This document shows, piece by piece, positions 46,393 to 49,399 of a stretch of DNA of 49,399 nucleotides (position 1 is the stretch's first letter; every line of letters starts with the position of its first letter). A model generated the notes under the pieces. That model had not been told where the DNA came from. It was given only the letters and a program-made list of their open reading frames with translations, and searched no databases. Source of the DNA: a virus; IMG/VR virus record IMGVR_UViG_3300033571_009718, positions 1-49,399 of that record; one strand, given 5' to 3'. The position numbers and the translations under genes are program-made.

Positions 46393-46748
46393 TCTGAATC
46401 CTCCTCTTTGCTGAGCCAGTCATCGGCGATCGGTTCCCAAAAGTCACCGAAGAGACTTTTGCCCATCGCGGCGAGCGCACTCCCGATGATTCCGGCCACT
46501 GATACCACCTGCGTCGGCAGCAGATCTGCCGCACCCGCCAGGACAGACGCGCCGGCGATTCCAACGCCGATGATGGTGATGTAGATGTTCTTGCCACCGA
46601 ACTTGGTGAGCGCCCCGGCGACAGCCGCGGCAAGCGTACCCACCAGCATCAGCCACGGGGCCACCTGTGGATTCATTGCGTCGAACTGCGGGGCCACAGC
46701 GAATGCGACCGCAGTCATCACACCCAATACTGAAATCAACTTGGACAT
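46389..46748 (-). CDS. Probable holin (119 aa, three membrane segments)
   Basis: ATG 46748 has AGGAGGTGCAA before it. Hydrophobic segments are LISVLGVMTAVAFAVAP, VAPWLMLVGTLAAAVAGALT and IYITIIGVGIAGASVLAGAADLL; the C-terminus is acidic (SKEEDSE). Size, topology and place beside the endolysin fit a holin. Confidence 0.75.
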   Translation of the reverse strand: MSKLISVLGVMTAVAFAVAPQFDAMNPQVAPWLMLVGTLAAAVAGALTKFGGKNIYITIIGVGIAGASVLAGAADLLPTQVVSVAGIIGSALAAMGKSLFGDFWEPIADDWLSKEEDSE

Positions 46749-47516
46749 TTGCACCTCCTAGGAATATCGTCCACGATCACTCTACTTGCTATCGTTGCGA
46801 TTATTTTGGCCGGCGCGTCTATTGGCCACCTGTGGCCGATATTCGCAAGCCGTTTGTTTGCGCCATTTGAGCAGATTCACCATTTGCGCCGTCACTTTTG
46901 GGCCACACGTGGCCGGGATTCGATGCCGAGGATCGCTTGAATCCGGCGCCACTTTTCAAGCCGATCCGCCCACCCATTCAGGCCACCGTTGATCCGCCGT
47001 GTGATCCGTCGATAGGCGTCTTCGGTGGACTCGTCCGCCATCGGATTCAAGCCACGGGTGGCCCAGAACCAGCAGGCCGATGCCGTGGCCCACAGCGGCT
47101 GTTCCAGCAGGGCGGGGTTGGCCACGAAGTCCTGCGCCAGGGCCACAGCCACCTGCGCGTAGTTGTAGCGGCCCGTCACCTGAATCAGGCCACGGCCCAT
47201 AAACGTGTGGCCATCGCCGGTCTCGGTGTTGCCGAGGCGGCGGGCGAGTGGACTAGGTGGCTCATATCGGGCTTGTTGCGGGGTCGGTCCCCAGATCTCG
47301 CGCGTCCATCGCAGGTTGCCGGATTCGTGGCAGATCTGCGCCAGGAATGCGGCCACACGTGGCAGGGTGTTGATCTCGTACACATGCAGGTAGTGATTGA
47401 GCGGCGACAGGAACGGCTCGACGCGCCGTGGCGGTGTGCCGTGGCAGATCTCGGCAAGCTGTTCAAGTGTCAGCAAACGTGGTAGTTCCGGCATAATGTC
47501 CTCAGCCACACGTGGC
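46659..47516. repeat. Cluster of GGCCAC-NN-GTGGCC inverted repeats in the lysis region
   Basis: Full or nearly full copies lie at 46659-46670, 46825-46838, 46901-46914, 47051-47062, 47351-47363 and 47505-47516. The two-base centre is CT, CT, AC, GG, AC, AC. Extra half sites (GGCCAC) occur at 46981, 47120, 47141 and 47188. They lie both in coding and in intergenic DNA, so codon bias alone does not explain them. Confidence 0.7.
46892..47494 (-). CDS. GH19-type (chitinase-like) endolysin
   Basis: ATG 47494 has GAGGACATT before it; a TTG at 47518 is less likely. 200 residues. The fold of GH19 lysozyme/chitinase is seen in RVAAFLAQICHESGNLRW with the first catalytic Glu, WGPTPQQARYEP, LGNTETGDGHTFMGRGLIQVTGRYNYAQV with the second acid, and a C-terminal ITRRINGGLNGWADRL. 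It hydrolyses peptidoglycan. There is no signal peptide, so release depends on the holin. It is the first gene of the late operon. Confidence 0.9.
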   Translation of the reverse strand: MPELPRLLTLEQLAEICHGTPPRRVEPFLSPLNHYLHVYEINTLPRVAAFLAQICHESGNLRWTREIWGPTPQQARYEPPSPLARRLGNTETGDGHTFMGRGLIQVTGRYNYAQVAVALAQDFVANPALLEQPLWATASACWFWATRGLNPMADESTEDAYRRITRRINGGLNGWADRLEKWRRIQAILGIESRPRVAQK

Positions 47517-47586
47517 AATAATCGGCACTGCCCTTCCCCGGCAGGGTAGATCAGTATGGCTGGGGTAGAAAAAAAAGTTTGATTAT

Positions 47587-47629
47587 TTGAAAATAACTAC
47601 TTGACGGCCGTCAAGCATTAGCGTATAAC
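47587..47629 (+). promoter_or_regulatory. Early promoter/operator copy 4
   Basis: TTGACG (47601-47606), 17-base spacer, TATAAC (47624-47629). The operator CTTGACGGCCGTCAAG (47600-47615) is a perfect 16-bp palindrome, with the same AT-rich TTATTTGAAAATAA upstream. Being palindromic and near the start of the late operon, it could also affect leftward transcription. Confidence 0.82.
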
Positions 47630-47635
47630 TATTCC

Positions 47636-47661
47636 TGTCGACGGGCAATGTCGCCCCGACA
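47636..47661 (+). promoter_or_regulatory. 5' leader hairpin, copy 4
   Basis: TGTCG (47636-47640) pairs with CGACA (47657-47661) and GGGC (47643-47646) with GCCC (47653-47656), around loop AATGTC, with two bulged bases. It is the most stable copy of the family. Confidence 0.65.
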
Positions 47662-47683
47662 AACAACCACGAAGGAGCACGCT

Positions 47684-47860
47684 ATGACTAAGACAGACGT
47701 TCGCAACTACATCGACAACGCGTTGTCGAACTACGACATCTCGGCCAACGCTTACAAGGCCGTTCTTGATGAGGCCACCAATCGCGCCTGGGCTCAGGTT
47801 GACACCGTCGACGACCTGGCCGGACTGGACATCGATGCGCTCATCGAGGATCTCTACTAA
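47684..47860 (+). CDS. Small early protein (58 aa)
   Basis: GAAGGAGCACGCT precedes ATG 47684. It is acidic and helical, ending LDIDALIEDLY. First gene after promoter copy 4; unknown function. Confidence 0.7.
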   Translation: MTKTDVRNYIDNALSNYDISANAYKAVLDEATNRAWAQVDTVDDLAGLDIDALIEDLY

Positions 47861-47888
47861 TCAACCTATCTGAGGAAGGAGAATGACC

Positions 47889-48107
47889 ATGATCGATTTT
47901 GTGACAATCAACGGCGAAGCGTACACCCTGATTACCGACGAAGACTATGCCGAGGCCAAAGCCGCTATGCGTGCGGCTGGCATTGATCAGTTGACAATTG
48001 ACCGAGCCTGCACCGATGACCTTGGCGATTTTGACGCAATAGCAGGTGATCCGACTGCGTGCCTTGACTGCGACGTCATCGAGACGAGCAATGTGCTCTG
48101 GGCTTAG
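47889..48107 (+). CDS. Small early protein (72 aa)
   Basis: ATG 47889 fits AGGAAGGAG seven bases upstream better than ATG 47883. The chain is acidic, with INGEAYTLITDEDYAEAKAAM and the Cys pair CLDC near its end. Unknown. A terminator follows. Confidence 0.68.
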   Translation: MIDFVTINGEAYTLITDEDYAEAKAAMRAAGIDQLTIDRACTDDLGDFDAIAGDPTACLDCDVIETSNVLWA

Positions 48108-48130
48108 TCTGGACAAATCGAGATACACGA

Positions 48131-48153
48131 GGGCGGCTTCGGCCGCCCTTTTT
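48131..48153 (+). terminator. Intrinsic terminator with UUCG loop
   Basis: GGGCGGC-TTCG-GCCGCCC followed by five T. It closes the short operon 47684-48107. Confidence 0.93.
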
Positions 48154-48170
48154 GTCATGGGAGGGACGCA

Positions 48171-48398
48171 ATGGACTTCGAGCAGATCTTGACGCAGGTG
48201 CGGGTGCGGTACTACACGTGGTATGGATTCCTGGGCCTGTCGTTTGGGCGGGATACGGCGCAGGTGTTGCGCGAATGGGCGGGACATCTGCAGGACGTGG
48301 CGCTCGCCGAGGGCTCAACCTGTGATCGCGCGTTCCTGGATCGTCAGGCGACGTATGACAACCTGAGCGCGTTTGCCCACAACAGGAACGTATACTGA
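48171..48398 (+). CDS. Small protein, unknown (75 aa)
   Basis: GGGAGGGACGCA precedes ATG 48171. Aromatic-rich helical sequence (VRYYTWYGFLGLSFGRDTAQVL). It lies behind the terminator, so it depends on read-through or an unseen promoter. Confidence 0.65.
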   Translation: MDFEQILTQVRVRYYTWYGFLGLSFGRDTAQVLREWAGHLQDVALAEGSTCDRAFLDRQATYDNLSAFAHNRNVY

Positions 48399-48407
48399 AG
48401 GGAATTT

Positions 48408-48803
48408 ATGCGGATTGAACCTGTAACGCTTGACGAGGTGCGCCATATATCGCGAATGGCGGCGAAAGAGATTCTGCCGTTCCGCGAATCGTATGCCATT
48501 TACGCGTTGAAGCGTAATGGCGAGATACTTGGCGTCGCGTCGCTGTTTTGGCCTAGCAAGCGCACAGTACGTTTTGCGGGTGGATTTGTGTTGCCTGAGT
48601 ACAGAGGGCAGGGCTACGGACTGACATTGAACGAGTTCAGATGGAATCTTGTGATGTCGGATCCACGGTATCAGCACGCAAGATATATCGATGGATACTC
48701 GAAGCGCCCTAAGTGGTACTTGAACAAGGGCTTTGTCGCAGTCCGTCAATTTCGCGAGACGACGCACGTCAGGTATACCGTTGCAGTTCCGGGAACTCGT
48801 TGA
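48408..48803 (+). CDS. GNAT-fold acetyltransferase-like protein (131 aa)
   Basis: AAGGGA precedes ATG 48408. The acetyl-CoA loop motif is seen in FVLPEYRGQGYGLTLNEF (RxxGxG), and the C-terminal strand reads YLNKGFVAV, as in GNAT enzymes. The substrate is unknown. Its last 35 bases overlap the cysH-like gene on the other strand, so the two run into each other. Confidence 0.72.
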   Translation: MRIEPVTLDEVRHISRMAAKEILPFRESYAIYALKRNGEILGVASLFWPSKRTVRFAGGFVLPEYRGQGYGLTLNEFRWNLVMSDPRYQHARYIDGYSKRPKWYLNKGFVAVRQFRETTHVRYTVAVPGTR

Positions 48804-49399
48804 TGACCACGCGCCAGATATCGGGGAAGTGCTGGCGTAGCGCGACGATGCGGCCCATATTGACGGCCGTGGTGCCGATAGGTGGACCGTTGCGGACTTG
48901 CTCGCGGTTGGTGTCGTACATCGCCGGGTAGGGCAGCTCGTAGTGGTCGATATAGGCCCAAATCTCTTTTTTGGTCCACTTGCCGACGGGTGAGCCCACC
49001 CATTGCCCGTCGGTCTTGCGGTGGTAGAGCAGGCCACGCGATTGCAGCAGGATCTTGCGGTGGCCACCTTCGCCGTGCGCGCGCAATCCCCAGGCATAGC
49101 CACGCGCGCCGCTTGCGATCTGGTAGCGCTCGATCGGCCCATACATCAGCGCGGTGTTCAGCCGCTTGTCCTCGGCATTGCCCATCGATGCGGCGAGTGG
49201 GATCCCGAACTGCCGATACCAATCGTAGAGCGTGATGTCGGGCGTGAGCTCGTCCAGCGGCAGGCCACGCGACACCATCAGATCACGCAACGCCAAGCAA
49301 TCAGGCCATTCAGCCAGCGGCCCTTGGTTCACCCACACTGCCCGGACGTCCGGGTAAACTCGTCGCACAAGATGATCCGCCACCAACGAATCCACGCCA
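48769..49399 (-). CDS. CysH-like PP-loop protein of the IV-B locus (5' end cut by window edge)
   Basis: At least 210 residues. The first visible codons give GVDSLVADHLV, the end of the PP-loop SGGxDS, so the N-terminus lies beyond the window. CysH features further on are VWVNQGP, WGLRAHGEGGHRK (the RR-like substrate loop), PVGKWTKKEIWAYIDHYELPYPAMYD. The redox ECG(I/L)H tail of true PAPS reductases is absent; only one Cys is present. It is thus more likely an adenylating or nucleotide-binding enzyme than a sulfate-assimilation reductase. CysH-like genes are the hallmark neighbour of subtype IV-B csf genes, which lie on the same strand at the other window edge. Confidence 0.85.
   Translation of the reverse strand, partial: GVDSLVADHLVRRVYPDVRAVWVNQGPLAEWPDCLALRDLMVSRGLPLDELTPDITLYDWYRQFGIPLAASMGNAEDKRLNTALMYGPIERYQIASGARGYAWGLRAHGEGGHRKILLQSRGLLYHRKTDGQWVGSPVGKWTKKEIWAYIDHYELPYPAMYDTNREQVRNGPPIGTTAVNMGRIVALRQHFPDIWRVVINEFPELQRYT

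Overview
The window is essentially a complete genome of a tailed, siphovirus-like phage with about 60 % GC, assembled from an unidentified bacterial host. The evidence is a full HK97-type head module, a long non-contractile tail module with a 919-residue tape measure, terminase, a lysis cassette and an early replication/nucleotide module. No integrase, ribosomal RNA or confident tRNA gene was seen. The host cannot be named from the sequence. Canonical TTGACA/TATAAT-type promoters, strong Shine-Dalgarno sites and two apparently leaderless genes fit many GC-rich bacteria.

Layout. Minus strand, 1-3005: csf1, csf2 and csf3 of a type IV CRISPR-Cas effector, followed by the 5' end of a cysH-like PP-loop gene cut by the left edge. 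The other part of a cysH-like gene is cut by the right edge (48769-49399, minus). The two partial genes look like one gene opened by linearising a circular or permuted map, with a short stretch missing. Together they give csf1-csf2-csf3-cysH, the composition of subtype IV-B. No CRISPR array, cas6, dinG, cas1 or cas2 was seen.

Plus strand, 3155-20358: early genes in tightly coupled operons. They include small unknown proteins, a NrdR-like zinc ribbon, an Xis-like HTH protein, a ParB/MT-A70 methyltransferase, a replication initiator with an iteron origin inside its gene, a VRR-NUC nuclease, thymidylate kinase, dCTP deaminase, an FGE-like protein, Bet/RecT, thymidylate synthase, SSB and five very small membrane proteins. 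A terminator at 20394-20422 closes this block. Minus strand, 20448-47494: one long late operon, transcribed from endolysin and holin through terminase, portal, protease and capsid to tail tip and small distal tail genes. Plus strand, 47684-48803: a second small early operon and a GNAT gene convergent with cysH.

Regulation. Early operons share a promoter/operator in which a palindrome (TACTTGACG-NN-CGTCAAGTA) covers the -35 box, and a related 5' leader hairpin lies at the predicted transcript start. There is also a heavily structured 426-base gene-free stretch (5859-6284), a candidate 68-nt small RNA with an anti-Shine-Dalgarno segment (16228-16295), and an attenuator-like hairpin before the methyltransferase. 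The most notable content is the phage-borne IV-B-like system, joined by these apparently undescribed RNA elements.
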